This document shows, piece after piece, positions 1-8,266 of a stretch of DNA of 64,000 nt (within the stretch, counting starts at the first letter, position 1; every line of letters starts with the position of its first letter). The notes under the pieces were generated by a model. The model was not told the origin of the DNA. It searched no databases and saw only the letters and a program-made list of their open reading frames with translations. The stretch is from positions 806,001 through 870,000 of the forward strand of contig NZ_JACVPD010000001.1 of the NCBI RefSeq assembly GCF_018882095.1, read 5' to 3'. The position numbers and the translations under genes were made by a program. Source of the DNA: Polynucleobacter sp. CS-Odin-A6 (GTDB lineage: Bacteria; Pseudomonadota; Gammaproteobacteria; Burkholderiales; Burkholderiaceae).

Positions 1-711
1 AACATTGGGGAATGCCTCCACACGTTTTTGAGTTGTCACAGCCACGGCAATCAGTTGCCCACTTTTGATGAAGGGTGCTGCACCAGCCAAAGTGTCAAAC
101 ATCATGTCTACTTGACCTGCTACTAAATCTTGTAAGGCGGGTCCAGTTCCGCGATAGGGGATATGGGTAATGAATAATTTGTTTTGCATCTTAAATAATT
201 CACCCGTTAAATGCTGAGAGGTGCCATTCCCGGTTGATGCGTAGTTGTACTTTCCTGGGTGCTTGCGAATTTCTTGAATGATGGACTGCAGATCATTTTT
301 AGGAAACTTAGTTGGGTTCACCACGATCACATGGGGGACACTGCCAATGATGGCCACTGGCTCAAAGTCTTTGGTAATGTCATAAGAGAGGTTGGTGTAC
401 ATACTTGGCGCAATAGAGTGGTGAACTGCGCCAAGAAGCCAGGTATAGCCATCAGGAGCCATTTTTGCGGCTACTGCTGCCCCAACAGTACCCCCGGCAC
501 CACCTTTGTTATCGACAATGATTGAGGTTCCCAATTGTGTTCCCAATTGCTTTGCTAATGGGCGTCCAAAGGCATCGACTGCCCCTCCTGGCGGGAAGGG
601 GTTAATAAAGGTGATGGGTTTATTTGGGGTGGGCCAATTGCTGGCTTGGGCAAAGACCTGCAGGCTGGCGAGGGCGCAAGCCAATAAAACAAGACAATTT
701 CTGATTTTCAT
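1..711 (-). CDS. Tripartite tricarboxylate transporter (Bug/TctC) substrate-binding protein, 3' part outside the window
   Basis: Periplasmic solute-binding receptor of the Bug/TctC family, which captures carboxylates for TctAB-type permeases. 237 codons are visible; the C-terminal part lies beyond base 1. The ATG (complement of 709-711) opens a signal peptide of about 21 residues ending VFA-Q. The mature protein starts with the family pattern W-P-x-K-P-I-T-F-I-N-P-F-P-P-G-G, followed by a V-D-N-K-G-G-A-G-G loop and A-P-D-G-Y-T, all standard for the ligand pocket. No tctA or tctB is in view, which is common for this family. The ligand cannot be told from sequence. Confidence 0.9.
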   Translation of the reverse strand, partial: MKIRNCLVLLACALASLQVFAQASNWPTPNKPITFINPFPPGGAVDAFGRPLAKQLGTQLGTSIIVDNKGGAGGTVGAAVAAKMAPDGYTWLLGAVHHSIAPSMYTNLSYDITKDFEPVAIIGSVPHVIVVNPTKFPKNDLQSIIQEIRKHPGKYNYASTGNGTSQHLTGELFKMQNKLFITHIPYRGTGPALQDLVAGQVDMMFDTLAGAAPFIKSGQLIAVAVTTQKRVEAFPNV

Positions 712-870
712 GAGGGTCTCCGTCGATTTCTGATCGTTTGAGCTATTTTGGAGGATTTGCAGAATCTAAGAGTTATCCCTGATACTACCCCCGAAATTCT
801 CTAGTTTTTATGGGGATATACTCATTCTGAGTTTAGTACTCATACATTGATCAGAAATTTAGGAGACTCC

Positions 871-1059
871 ATGTCACAACACGAAACATTGTTGGCTGCT
901 TTTGAAAATTACAAAGCTGAAAACGAAAAGTTTATTGAAAAAGGTGTTAAGGCATCTGCTGCACGTGCGCGTAAGGCTTTGCAAGAAATTGCTGGTGCAT
1001 GCAAAGAGCGCCGCAAAGAAATTACTGCCACTAAAGAGGCGATGGAAGCCAAGAAGTAA
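871..1059 (+). CDS. Small basic histone-like protein (Hc1-like)
   Basis: 62 aa, rich in Lys, Ala and Glu, predicted as one long helix. The segment E-K-G-V-K-A-S-A-A-R-A-R-K-A-L with its downstream K-E-R-R-K-E resembles the N-terminal helical domain of chlamydial histone H1-like Hc1, so a nucleoid-binding role is inferred, not shown. The ATG at 871 has AGGAG at 861-865; an in-frame TTG at 847 lacks such a site. A TATACT -10 candidate lies at 817-822. The gene is monocistronic and closed by a strong hairpin at 1079-1114. It could also be a small coiled-coil protein of other function. Confidence 0.75.
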   Translation: MSQHETLLAAFENYKAENEKFIEKGVKASAARARKALQEIAGACKERRKEITATKEAMEAKK

Positions 1060-1078
1060 TTCTTCTTGCTCTACAGAT

Positions 1079-1114
1079 AAGCCTAGCTTCCAAAAGAAGC
1101 TGGGCTTTATTTTT
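1079..1114. terminator. Bidirectional intrinsic terminator
   Basis: A 12-bp stem (AAGCCTAGCTTC at 1079-1090 with GAAGCTGGGCTT at 1096-1107, one G-T pair) around a 5-nt loop, followed by TATTTTT. It closes the gene at 871 and, read leftward with the A-rich 5' flank, could also end the convergent DUF1330 gene. Confidence 0.85.
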
Positions 1115-1406
1115 AAGTGGTTGCGGAAAATAAAGTCAGCTTCATGGCTTTATTCCGAATGGGTAGCAAGCCCAGGTACTCTGGGCTAGTAGCCCATGCT
1201 TGTGAGTGCCCTAAGTCCGGAAACTCCAGCTCCACAAAGGCATTAAAGGATTTGCACTCCAGCTCATTCCAGAGGAATTGATTAAAAGCGCCTCGAGAGA
1301 TAATATTTCCCTTATACAGCGCTACCGTATCTCCAACTTGACTGCGATATTCTTCAAAGGCCTCAAGATCATTTAGTTGAATCAGGCCGATTACTTTAAT
1401 TGTCAT
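1113..1406 (-). CDS. DUF1330 domain protein
   Basis: 97 aa with the DUF1330 ferredoxin-like (dimeric alpha/beta barrel) pattern: K-V-I-G-L-I-Q near the N-terminus, Y-K-G-N-I-I-S-R-G in the middle and V-E-L-E-F-P-D at the third strand, ending R-N-K-A-M-K-L. The family is widespread and no reaction is firmly assigned. It is a single gene, convergent with the small basic protein. The ATG at 1406 is followed at once by the conserved T-I-K-V-I strand, which supports the start. Confidence 0.75.
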   Translation of the reverse strand: MTIKVIGLIQLNDLEAFEEYRSQVGDTVALYKGNIISRGAFNQFLWNELECKSFNAFVELEFPDLGHSQAWATSPEYLGLLPIRNKAMKLTLFSATT

Positions 1407-1509
1407 GTTATCTCCCAGAAATTAATCTCGTTAGTTTATCTGTAGGTATACAAACTATAGGCAGGCTATAGTGAGGCATTAAAACTTCATCATCAAATGC
1501 GAGGTAGAT

Positions 1510-2403
1510 ATGAAAGTAGCATTTATCGGTTTAGGGAATATGGGCTTACCCATGGCCGTCAATTTAATGAAGGCAGGTCACGAGGTTCTGGGTTTTGACT
1601 TGGTGCAGACTCAGCTCGACGCTTTTAAAGCAGCGGGCGGCATCCCAAAACAGAGCGTATCAGAGACTGTCCATGATGCGGACGTCATCATCAGCATGCT
1701 GCCTGCATCTCGCCATGTGGAGGCCTTGTATTTGGGTGATTCTGGTTTGCTTGCTACGGCCAATCCCAAATCCCTGCTAATAGACTGCTCTACGATTTCT
1801 CCTAAGGTAGCCCAGGAAGTGGCTGCAACTGCCAAGTCTAAGGGCTTTGTCATGATGGATGCCCCCGTTTCTGGCGGGACTGCAGGAGCCCAAGCTGGCA
1901 CCTTGACCTTTATGGTTGGTGGTGATGCTGCAGATCTTGAACGAGCTCGACCACTACTCGAGAAGATGGGGAAGAATATTTTTCATGCAGGTGCTAGTGG
2001 TAGCGGGCAGACAGTGAAGGTCTGCAACAACATGCTACTTGGCATACAGATGCTGGGGACGAGCGAGGCTTTGCGTTTAGGGATCGCCAATGGCATGGAC
2101 CCCAAAGTTCTCTCAGACATTATGTCTAAGAGCTCAGGGCGAAATTGGGCTCTGGAGCTTTACAACCCTTGCCCTGGAGTCATGGAAAATGTGCCATCCT
2201 CAAAAGGGTATGTGGGTGGCTTTGGGGTCGATCTGATGTTGAAGGATTTAGGCCTGGCGACAGAAAATGCCCACGATCTAGAGGCGAGCGTCCCCTTGGG
2301 AGAATTATCACGAGCACTGTATGAGGCACACAGTAAAGCGGGTAATGGGCAGCTCGATTTTTCGAGCGTCTTTAACCTAAGTACAGGTCTAAAGCCAGAT
2401 TAA
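1510..2403 (+). CDS. mmsB: 3-hydroxyisobutyrate dehydrogenase
   Basis: 297 aa, the usual length. It oxidises 3-hydroxyisobutyrate to methylmalonate semialdehyde with NAD+ in valine catabolism. Seen: the Rossmann dinucleotide loop G-L-G-N-M-G at residues 7-12, the substrate-binding signature D-A-P-V-S-G-G from residue 117, and the catalytic lysine in G-Q-T-V-K-V-C-N-N (about K170). The ATG at 1510 follows GAGG. Its stop overlaps the stop of convergent selD by 4 bases. Related beta-hydroxyacid dehydrogenases (tartronate semialdehyde or glutamate semialdehyde reductases) share the fold, so exact substrate is inferred from the best-matching signatures. Confidence 0.88.
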   Translation: MKVAFIGLGNMGLPMAVNLMKAGHEVLGFDLVQTQLDAFKAAGGIPKQSVSETVHDADVIISMLPASRHVEALYLGDSGLLATANPKSLLIDCSTISPKVAQEVAATAKSKGFVMMDAPVSGGTAGAQAGTLTFMVGGDAADLERARPLLEKMGKNIFHAGASGSGQTVKVCNNMLLGIQMLGTSEALRLGIANGMDPKVLSDIMSKSSGRNWALELYNPCPGVMENVPSSKGYVGGFGVDLMLKDLGLATENAHDLEASVPLGELSRALYEAHSKAGNGQLDFSSVFNLSTGLKPD

Positions 2404-3479
2404 AGCAATACGGTGACATACTGTGCTTGCTTGCTGGTCATTTGCCCAATGACACAAGCATCTAAGAATTGATGTTCTTTAAAGATAGCTAAAACATCAT
2501 TCACAGCATCGGCACTGCAAGAGACTAGTAAGCCACCGCTCGTTTGAGGATCAGTTAACAAGGCTTGCTGAGCAGGGCTAAATTGCTCTGGTAGCAATAC
2601 ATCATTGCGATAACTTTCCCAGTTACGATCTGATGCGCCAGTAATGATGCCTTGTTCAGCTAGGTTCTGTACGTTGGAGAGTAGGGGAACTTGCTGCCAA
2701 TCAATTTGCGCCGTGAGATGGGAGCCTCGCGCAAGTTCTAAAGTATGTCCAGCTAAGCCAAACCCAGTCACATCCGTGAGCGCATGCACGCCAGCGAGTT
2801 TTGCAAGTGCTGGGCCTGCAGTGTTTAGCTTGGTAGTGTTGGCAATCATCTCTTGATAGCCTTCAGCACTCAGGAGATCTTTCTTGAGGGCGGCAGACAA
2901 GATGCCTACGCCGAGGGGCTTACCTAAGATCAGAATATCACCAGCTTGTGCAGCTGCATTACTTTTGACGCGTTTAGGATCAACTATCCCAATCGCAACC
3001 AGGCCATAAATTGGTTCAACAGAATCAATAGTGTGACCACCCGCAATCGGAATGCCTGCTGCTCTACAAGCTTCAGCGCCACCTGCCAAAATGCGTGCAA
3101 TCGTTTCATTAGATAAGACTTTAATGGGCATACCGACGAGGGCCAGCGCAAATAGCGGCGTGCCACCCATGGCATAAATATCGCTGATGGCGTTAGTAGC
3201 AGCAATCTTGCCAAAATCAAATGGATCATCCACGATCGGCATGAAAAAATCAGTAGTGGCAACAATCGCCTGCGAGTCATTGATCTGATACACGGCAGCA
3301 TCATCAGATGTTTCAATACCAATAAGGAGTTCTTTGGGAAACGGAAGTTGTGGAACGCTTTTCAGAATCTCAGACAAAACACCGGGAGCAATTTTGCAGC
3401 CACAACCGCCGCCGTGGGACAAGGAGGTCAGACGGGGCTCTGAAGTAACAGAAGTGTTTAATGAGATATTCTGATTCAT
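2400..3479 (-). CDS. selD: Selenide, water dikinase (selenophosphate synthetase)
   Basis: 359 aa. Makes selenophosphate from selenide and ATP, the selenium donor for selenocysteine and for 2-selenouridine in tRNA. The N-terminal S-H-G-G-G-C-G-C-K carries the catalytic Cys (C26, equivalent to E. coli C17) and Lys (K29, equivalent to K20); here the position is Cys, not Sec. The ATP-site acidic motif T-T-D-F-F-M-P-I-V-D-D and the glycine-rich D-P-Q-T-S-G-G-L-L near the C-terminus are present. It lies 11 nt behind rhlE and is probably co-transcribed. No selA, selB or mnmH lies in the window. Confidence 0.95.
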   Translation of the reverse strand: MNQNISLNTSVTSEPRLTSLSHGGGCGCKIAPGVLSEILKSVPQLPFPKELLIGIETSDDAAVYQINDSQAIVATTDFFMPIVDDPFDFGKIAATNAISDIYAMGGTPLFALALVGMPIKVLSNETIARILAGGAEACRAAGIPIAGGHTIDSVEPIYGLVAIGIVDPKRVKSNAAAQAGDILILGKPLGVGILSAALKKDLLSAEGYQEMIANTTKLNTAGPALAKLAGVHALTDVTGFGLAGHTLELARGSHLTAQIDWQQVPLLSNVQNLAEQGIITGASDRNWESYRNDVLLPEQFSPAQQALLTDPQTSGGLLVSCSADAVNDVLAIFKEHQFLDACVIGQMTSKQAQYVTVLL

Positions 3480-3490
3480 AGTAATGTGGG

Positions 3491-4780
3491 TTAGCGATTA
3501 AAAGTCCGCTTGGGAGGACTACTTCTTTTTGCTGCAGGCTTTCCACCACCACTATTGCCCCCGCCAGCAGTACGCGGTTTCCTAGATTGTTGATGTTGTT
3601 GGCTTCTCAATTGAATGGGTTGTGCCACTGCGTTTGGATCAGGTTCAAATCCAGCAATCACTTCCTGAGGTAATTTTTGCTTAATGAGTTTTTCAATATC
3701 TCTGAGCATTTGATGTTCATCTACGCACACTAAGGACACCGCTACACCGTTAGAACCTGCTCTTCCAGTACGACCAATGCGGTGAACATAGTCTTCGGAA
3801 ACGTTCGGTAAGTCGTAATTGACTACATGGGGGAGTTGATCAATATCAATGCCGCGTGCAGCGATATCAGTCGCAACTAAGACGGTAATTTTTCCGTCTT
3901 TAAAATCCGCTAATGCTTTAGTACGTGCGCTTTGACTCTTGTTGCCATGAATCGCCATAGCAGTAATGCCATCTTTTTCTAGCTGAGTTACTAATTTATT
4001 AGCACCATGTTTAGTGCGAGTAAATACGAGTACTTGCTGCCACTGATTGCTTTTAATCAGATGCGCTAATAAAGGATGCTTCTGCGTTCTATCTACCGGG
4101 TGAATCAATTGAGCAATCGCTTCATTGGCGCTATTACTACGGGCGACTTCAATTAGCTCTGGAGAGTTCAGCAAGCCATCAGCCAAGGCCTTAATCTCTG
4201 TCGAGAAGGTTGCTGAAAAGAGCAAGTTCTGACGTTGCTTTGGCAATGCAGCCAAAATCTTTTTAATGTCACGTAAGAAACCCATATCCAACATGCGATC
4301 GGCTTCATCAAGCACGAGGATTTCAATATGGGCAAGAGAGACGCAGTTCTGTGACATTAAGTCTAGTAAGCGACCAGGCGTGGCTACTAAGATATCCAGT
4401 CCTGCGGCAATCGCCTTGATCTGTGGATTGGCGCCAACACCACCAAAAATCACAGCGGATTTGAGGCCGGTATATTTTCCGTAGGTGACGACGGATTCTT
4501 GAACTTGCGCTGCTAATTCACGGGTGGGCGTCAAAATTAATACCCGCAATTTTCTTTTGCCACCAGCGCTACCAGCTTGAGTGGTAGCGCTTAAGCGCTG
4601 CAGAATAGGCAAGGTAAAGCCAGCTGTTTTACCGGTACCTGTTTGGGCAGCGGCCAATAAGTCGCCTCCCTTTAACACTGCAGGGATGGATTTTGCTTGA
4701 ATAGGGGTAGGGCTGGTATATCCCTCCTCGCTAATCGCGCGAAGAATGGATTCTGATAAACCAAGATCTGTAAATAACAT
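3491..4780 (-). CDS. rhlE: DEAD-box ATP-dependent RNA helicase, RhlE type
   Basis: 429 aa from the ATG at 4780; an in-frame TTG at 4789 would add three residues. Unwinds short RNA duplexes in ribosome assembly and mRNA turnover. Motifs in order: Q motif G-Y-T-S-P-T-P-I-Q, Walker A A-Q-T-G-T-G-K-T (about 45-52), D-E-A-D (158-161), S-A-T (189-191), and H-R-I-G-R-T-G-R (331-338). A basic, Gly/Ser-rich tail of some 40 residues follows the helicase core, as is usual in RhlE. No Shine-Dalgarno is seen; a 7-bp hairpin sits directly before the start. Followed by selD. Confidence 0.93.
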   Translation of the reverse strand: MLFTDLGLSESILRAISEEGYTSPTPIQAKSIPAVLKGGDLLAAAQTGTGKTAGFTLPILQRLSATTQAGSAGGKRKLRVLILTPTRELAAQVQESVVTYGKYTGLKSAVIFGGVGANPQIKAIAAGLDILVATPGRLLDLMSQNCVSLAHIEILVLDEADRMLDMGFLRDIKKILAALPKQRQNLLFSATFSTEIKALADGLLNSPELIEVARSNSANEAIAQLIHPVDRTQKHPLLAHLIKSNQWQQVLVFTRTKHGANKLVTQLEKDGITAMAIHGNKSQSARTKALADFKDGKITVLVATDIAARGIDIDQLPHVVNYDLPNVSEDYVHRIGRTGRAGSNGVAVSLVCVDEHQMLRDIEKLIKQKLPQEVIAGFEPDPNAVAQPIQLRSQQHQQSRKPRTAGGGNSGGGKPAAKRSSPPKRTFNR

Positions 4781-4782
4781 AG

Positions 4783-4803
4783 GGGCCAAATAAATATTGG
4801 CCC
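4783..4803 (-). other. Hairpin immediately 5' of the rhlE start codon
   Basis: A perfect 7-bp stem (GGGCCAA at 4783-4789, TTGGCCC at 4797-4803) with a 7-nt AT-only loop ends two bases before the rhlE ATG. It carries no U-run, so it is not a good terminator for the upstream dioxygenase gene. It may shape the translation start of the helicase mRNA. Confidence 0.5.
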
Positions 4804-4887
4804 GTATTCAATTAAACGACTATCCCGGCCAATGGGGTGAGCTGCCACACTTACAGTGTTTGCAGAAAGAGACCTTATTTTAAGCCA

Positions 4888-5478
4888 TCAAACCGGATTA
4901 GGCGTGGTATTCCAGAGATTAGGGGTCACGGTATTGGCATAACCCGAGATAAATAGTTTTTCAACACCGGTAGCTGGGTCAAAAACAGCCCGCTGAATAC
5001 GTCCAATGTTGCCACCGTATACATGGATGCTAATTGAGGTTTGATCATGCAAGGCATTTTCTACAATATGAATATCGTGCGTATTGGGCGAAACACTTGC
5101 TACTTGACCGGGTGTACAAACGAAGGATTCATCCGCTGCGTAACTACCATCCGCTTGTTGGTAATAGTTGGAACTGCGTTCTTGGCCTCGGAGTTGACCG
5201 ATCATTCCCCAAACCGTATGGTTATGAAGAGGTGTTTTTTGACCAGGACCCCACACAAAGCTGACTACGGAGAAACGATCGAGTGGGTCTGCATAGAGTA
5301 AGTATTGCTGGTAATACTGAGGATGCGGCTTGCAGAACTCGTGAGGAAGCCAATCATCTTCGCGAATTAAATTCTCTAAAAGTTTGCCGCCTTGAGAGAA
5401 AATTAGCGCTTCGCTTGGATTCGTTTCCAGAAGCGTAGCTAGACTTTTTACAAACGTCAGTAATTTACCTTCTTGCAT
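4888..5478 (-). CDS. Cysteine/3-mercaptopropionate dioxygenase family protein (cupin)
   Basis: 196 aa cupin of the cysteine dioxygenase type I family, non-haem iron enzymes that oxidise a thiol to a sulfinic acid. Iron ligands are visible: H85 and H87 in P-L-H-N-H-T and H137 in D-I-H-I-V-E-N. The S-x-H-x-Y triad (S150, H152, Y154) is kept. The position of the mammalian Cys that crosslinks to Tyr is occupied by Met, and Gln rather than Arg occurs near the carboxylate-binding position (Y-Q-Q-Y, 56-59). This favours the bacterial Gln type, 3-mercaptopropionate dioxygenase, over cysteine dioxygenase; that is inference. Its ATG directly abuts the stop of the YbgC-like gene, so the two are one operon. 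Confidence 0.82.
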   Translation of the reverse strand: MQEGKLLTFVKSLATLLETNPSEALIFSQGGKLLENLIREDDWLPHEFCKPHPQYYQQYLLYADPLDRFSVVSFVWGPGQKTPLHNHTVWGMIGQLRGQERSSNYYQQADGSYAADESFVCTPGQVASVSPNTHDIHIVENALHDQTSISIHVYGGNIGRIQRAVFDPATGVEKLFISGYANTVTPNLWNTTPNPV

Positions 5479-5919
5479 TTAAGCTTCCAAATCAGGTGAT
5501 GATTGTTCAGCAGCAAAGAGCCAATCAGGCAGGCCTTTGGGTTTAAGGCTTGTAGTGTCAACACAAACTATATGGAGTAGTGCACTGGCAATAAGCTCAG
5601 GCTCAGCTCCCGCAGTAATACGCTTCGCTGTTTGCTTGACAGCAATTTGAGTCCGACCGCGATGCTCAATGACTTGATCGATGCTGAGTAAATCATCAAG
5701 ACGGCCTGGTCGATGAAAGTTCATGGTGATTTCACGAACCGGTAACAGGATGCCGAATTCATTGATCAGTTTGGTGGGACTTAATCCTCTTTGCTGAAGC
5801 CACTCTGAACGGCTGCGCTCAAAGATTTCTAAATAGCGCGCGTGATAGACGAATCCCGCCGCATCAGTGTCTGAGTAGCAAACACGAAAGAGAAAAGGGG
5901 GGTTGGCTGTTTGGGTCAT
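5479..5919 (-). CDS. Acyl-CoA thioesterase, YbgC/4-hydroxybenzoyl-CoA thioesterase family
   Basis: 146 aa hot-dog fold thioesterase. The active-site signature Y-S-D-T-D-A-A-G-F-V-Y-H (residues 15-26) with the catalytic Asp is intact, and the family E-R-S-R-S-E-W-L follows on the long helix. It hydrolyses acyl-CoA thioesters in the cytoplasm. Unlike classical ybgC it is not beside tolQRA-pal, so a Tol-Pal link is not supported here. The stop is adjacent to the start of the thiol dioxygenase gene. It could instead be a more specialised thioesterase serving catabolism. Confidence 0.85.
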   Translation of the reverse strand: MTQTANPPFLFRVCYSDTDAAGFVYHARYLEIFERSRSEWLQQRGLSPTKLINEFGILLPVREITMNFHRPGRLDDLLSIDQVIEHRGRTQIAVKQTAKRITAGAEPELIASALLHIVCVDTTSLKPKGLPDWLFAAEQSSPDLEA

Positions 5920-5946
5920 GAATAATGAATAGGTAATGAATGGATA

Positions 5947-6393
5947 TTAGATAAGTAAGATCATATCGCGATGCGCAATTCCGGCTTCATCATAAATATC
6001 TCCCTGTGCGATAAAGCCAAACTGCTCATAAAAGGGAATAGCGGATAGCTGGGCATGTAATGTGAGGCGAATGAGGCCTTGGCTTTTACTGCGCTCTAAC
6101 AAAGCACGGAGTAATTGCTTCCCAATACCTTGCTTTCGAAAGGCGGGCAATACTGCCATTCGACCTATTCTTCCCTCCTGACCGGGTAAGGCGATGAGCC
6201 GGGCCGTTCCAATGCAGTTTCCCTCTTGATAGGCTAGAGCATGCTCTGCAATAGGGTCGAATTCATCGAGCTCCATTGCCTCTGGAATCCCTTGCCCATC
6301 AATAAAAACAAGCTTACGGATAGGGTATGCCTCTTTTTCAGCCTCTAGCCAGGGTTTAATCAGTATCACGGGGTCCATTATCAAAGGCGCCAT
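5947..6393 (-). CDS. GNAT family N-acetyltransferase (ElaA/YjcF-like)
   Basis: 148 aa. The acetyl-CoA pyrophosphate loop R-K-Q-G-I-G-K-Q-L-L is preceded by R-M-A-V-L-P-A-F (motif A), and the C-terminal F-Y-E-Q-F-G-F motif B is present. The N-terminal half, with R-K-L-V-F-I-D-G-Q-G-I-P, matches the ElaA/YjcF branch. The substrate is unknown. An in-frame ATG at 6378 is an alternative start; neither has a clear ribosome site. It lies 27 bp before the YbgC-like gene and probably heads the leftward run. Confidence 0.82.
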   Translation of the reverse strand: MAPLIMDPVILIKPWLEAEKEAYPIRKLVFIDGQGIPEAMELDEFDPIAEHALAYQEGNCIGTARLIALPGQEGRIGRMAVLPAFRKQGIGKQLLRALLERSKSQGLIRLTLHAQLSAIPFYEQFGFIAQGDIYDEAGIAHRDMILLI

Positions 6394-6543
6394 TACAGGG
6401 ATTGATCCCTAATGTAACAAATACAGCCTGTTATGGTTTAAAGAGTCACTTTAAGTCTTATAAGTAACTTATTTCATGGTTAAAATGATTTTCGTGACGC
6501 TGTTTCCATGGCGCCCCTCACAAACCTTTATCTAGGAGTTATC

Positions 6544-7128
6544 TTGAAGAAATCCTTACTTGCCACATTAGTTGCCTCACTCGGTTTAGTTGTTGCTAGC
6601 GCAGCATTCGCTCAAGCACCAGCAAAAATGTTGCCTTTGGCTGCTGAAGCTGTTGTTTTGACTGCTACTGTTGATTCAGTAGATGTCCAGAAGCGCATCG
6701 TTGTATTAAAAGACGCCAGTGGTAATTTAGTGCAAATGAATGTATCCAAGAAGATCAATGATTTGGATAAAGTAAAGAAGGGTGATGTTTTTGTTGTTGA
6801 GCATGCTCAAGCGATCGCAGTTGGTCTAGTTGCTGCCCCTAAAGACGCGAAGCCAGGTGTTTCTGGTGTGCGTTCAGTTGTCATTGCTGGCAAAGGTTCT
6901 GCTAAGCCATTTGAAGAAACTACTGATACTGTTTTTGCAACCGTCAAAATCACTTCAATCGATGCGAAAACTCGAGTTGTGACATTCACTTTGCCATCTG
7001 GCGAAAAGCAAAGAGTGAAAGTGGATCAAAGCGTATTAGGTCTTGAGAAATTCAAAGCTGGTGATGACGTCATGGTTGAGTTTGTTGACGACACTGCCAT
7101 TGGTTTCGTAACGCCTCCAAAGAAGTAA
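6544..7128 (+). CDS. Periplasmic protein with two copies of an unknown beta domain
   Basis: 194 aa, start TTG at 6544 with AGGAG at 6534-6538; this gives a clean signal peptide (K-K-S-L-L-A-T-L to A-A-F-A-Q). The mature part contains two related blocks of about 65 residues. Each runs T-(V/I)-x-S-(V/I)-D-x-(Q/K)-x-R-(I/V)-V, then a short hairpin with a G, then V-x-x-x-x-x-x-L-x-K-x-K-x-G-D, then a strand ending A-I-(A/G)-(V/F)-(G/V). This looks like a duplicated small beta-barrel. The family and function are not recognised. Single gene with its own terminator. Confidence 0.8.
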   Translation: MKKSLLATLVASLGLVVASAAFAQAPAKMLPLAAEAVVLTATVDSVDVQKRIVVLKDASGNLVQMNVSKKINDLDKVKKGDVFVVEHAQAIAVGLVAAPKDAKPGVSGVRSVVIAGKGSAKPFEETTDTVFATVKITSIDAKTRVVTFTLPSGEKQRVKVDQSVLGLEKFKAGDDVMVEFVDDTAIGFVTPPKK

Positions 7129-7179
7129 ATATTGAGTGAGTACTTAACACGCAGTATTGCTTAATACTGCTGTAGAAAA

Positions 7180-7206
7180 AAGGCCCGCAATGCGGGCCTT
7201 TTCTTT
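7180..7206. terminator. Strong intrinsic terminator shared by convergent genes
   Basis: AAGGCCCGC-AAT-GCGGGCCTT followed by TTCTTT on the plus strand and, read leftward, by a run of A-complement (AAAAAA before the stem). It closes both the periplasmic protein gene and tupA. A second perfect hairpin without a T-run (GCAGTATT-GCTT-AATACTGC) lies just before it at 7151-7170. Confidence 0.9.
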
Positions 7207-7221
7207 AATGAAGTAAGTCTG

Positions 7222-8046
7222 CTATTGCTTTGCATTCGGGAAGAAGAGTTGCTCACCACCAATTTGATAGCTCGCAATTACGTCCTGACCATTCTTAGAG
7301 GTAATCCAATCAATAAATGCTTGGCCTTCTGCTTTTTTCACATGAGGAAATTTAGCGGTATTCACTAACATCACTCCGTATTGGTTAAATAGCTTGGGGT
7401 CACCTTGAATCAGAATAGCGAGATCACCACGATTCTTAAAGGCCAACCAGGTAGCGCGATCAGCCAAGATGTAGCCATTCATGGCGGATGCTGTATTTAA
7501 GGCGGGACCCATGCCTGAGCCAGTTTCCTTATACCAAGCGGGGATAGAAGCTACGGCTACACCAGAATCTTTCCAGTAACGCAGCTCTGCTGCATGAGTG
7601 CCACTTTTATCACCACGAGAAACGAACGGCGCTTGTGCTGTCGCTATCTTTTGGAAGGCGACCTTAATATCTTTTCCACCGGCAATTTTTGCTGGATCTG
7701 ACTTGGGTCCAATTAATACAAAGTCGTTGTACATGACTTCGATTCGCTTGGTGGCATAGCCTTCAGTCACAAACTTTTCTTCAGCTGGTTTGTCATGGAC
7801 AAAAACGACATCTGCATCGCCACGACGGCCAATATCTAAGGCCTGACCCGTACCTACAGCAACCACCTTCACATCAATACCCGTCTTCATTTTAAATATA
7901 GGCAACATGAAGCCCAATAAGCCAGATTGCTCTGTGGAGGTGGTAGAGGACACCACAATACTTTTCTCTTGTGCAAAAGGGGTGCTGCTAAATACCGTAG
8001 CGGCTGTGAAGGCGGTAGCCAATATAGTATTTAAGGATAATTTCAT
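7222..8046 (-). CDS. tupA: Tungstate-binding periplasmic protein (TupA-like)
   Basis: 274 aa with a signal peptide ending T-P-F-A-Q. The mature N-terminus has the oxyanion-binding signature S-T-T-S-T-E-Q-S-G-L-L typical of tungstate receptors (TupA/WtpA-like), followed by G-T-G-Q-A-L-D-I-G-R-R-G-D-A-D-V-V-F-V-H. In this family the protein delivers tungstate (or molybdate) to a TupBC ABC transporter for molybdopterin enzymes. No tupB or tupC is adjacent: downstream is a convergent gene, upstream the divergent modA. A TATAAT -10 lies at 8089-8094 on the minus strand. The ligand is inferred from family. Confidence 0.87.
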   Translation of the reverse strand: MKLSLNTILATAFTAATVFSSTPFAQEKSIVVSSTTSTEQSGLLGFMLPIFKMKTGIDVKVVAVGTGQALDIGRRGDADVVFVHDKPAEEKFVTEGYATKRIEVMYNDFVLIGPKSDPAKIAGGKDIKVAFQKIATAQAPFVSRGDKSGTHAAELRYWKDSGVAVASIPAWYKETGSGMGPALNTASAMNGYILADRATWLAFKNRGDLAILIQGDPKLFNQYGVMLVNTAKFPHVKKAEGQAFIDWITSKNGQDVIASYQIGGEQLFFPNAKQ

Positions 8047-8266
8047 GTGAGTTCGATTTTTTTGGGATATTCAGTAAAGGTCACCTATATTATAAAATAT
8101 CAGTACATGAATCCGGTTTTTTTAGGACGATGGGTAAAGAGTTGAGAGGTAATAAAGAGCTCGGTAGGCTCATTCTGGAAAATTCAAGTGCTCTCTACTC
8201 AGACTCCAGGCCATAAATTAATTGGTCTTCAGGGGTAGATAGTAGGTTGGCTATACACTCGTTCCT
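8047..8266. promoter_or_regulatory. Divergent tupA/modA control region
   Basis: 220 bp between two divergent oxyanion-binding protein genes. For tupA there is a TATAAT hexamer at 8089-8094 (minus) set in an AT-rich, partly symmetrical stretch (ATATT..AATAT at 8087-8100) that loosely recalls ModE half-sites. For modA there is TATACA at 8252-8257, only 9 nt before the ATG. No riboswitch fold was recognised. Confidence 0.4.

Noticed and set aside
820..843. ACTCATTCTGAGT before the histone-like gene as a fifth WYL site
   Set aside because: Arm spacing differs (3 nt between CTCA and TGAG, not 5), outer bases do not match and the -10 overlaps it.
8087..8100. ModE operator between tupA and modA
   Set aside because: Only a loose AT-rich symmetry; it does not match the ATCGCTATATA arms, and no modE gene is in view.
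8107..8145. 12-codon frame in the tupA/modA gap
   Set aside because: Too short, no ribosome site, not protein-like.
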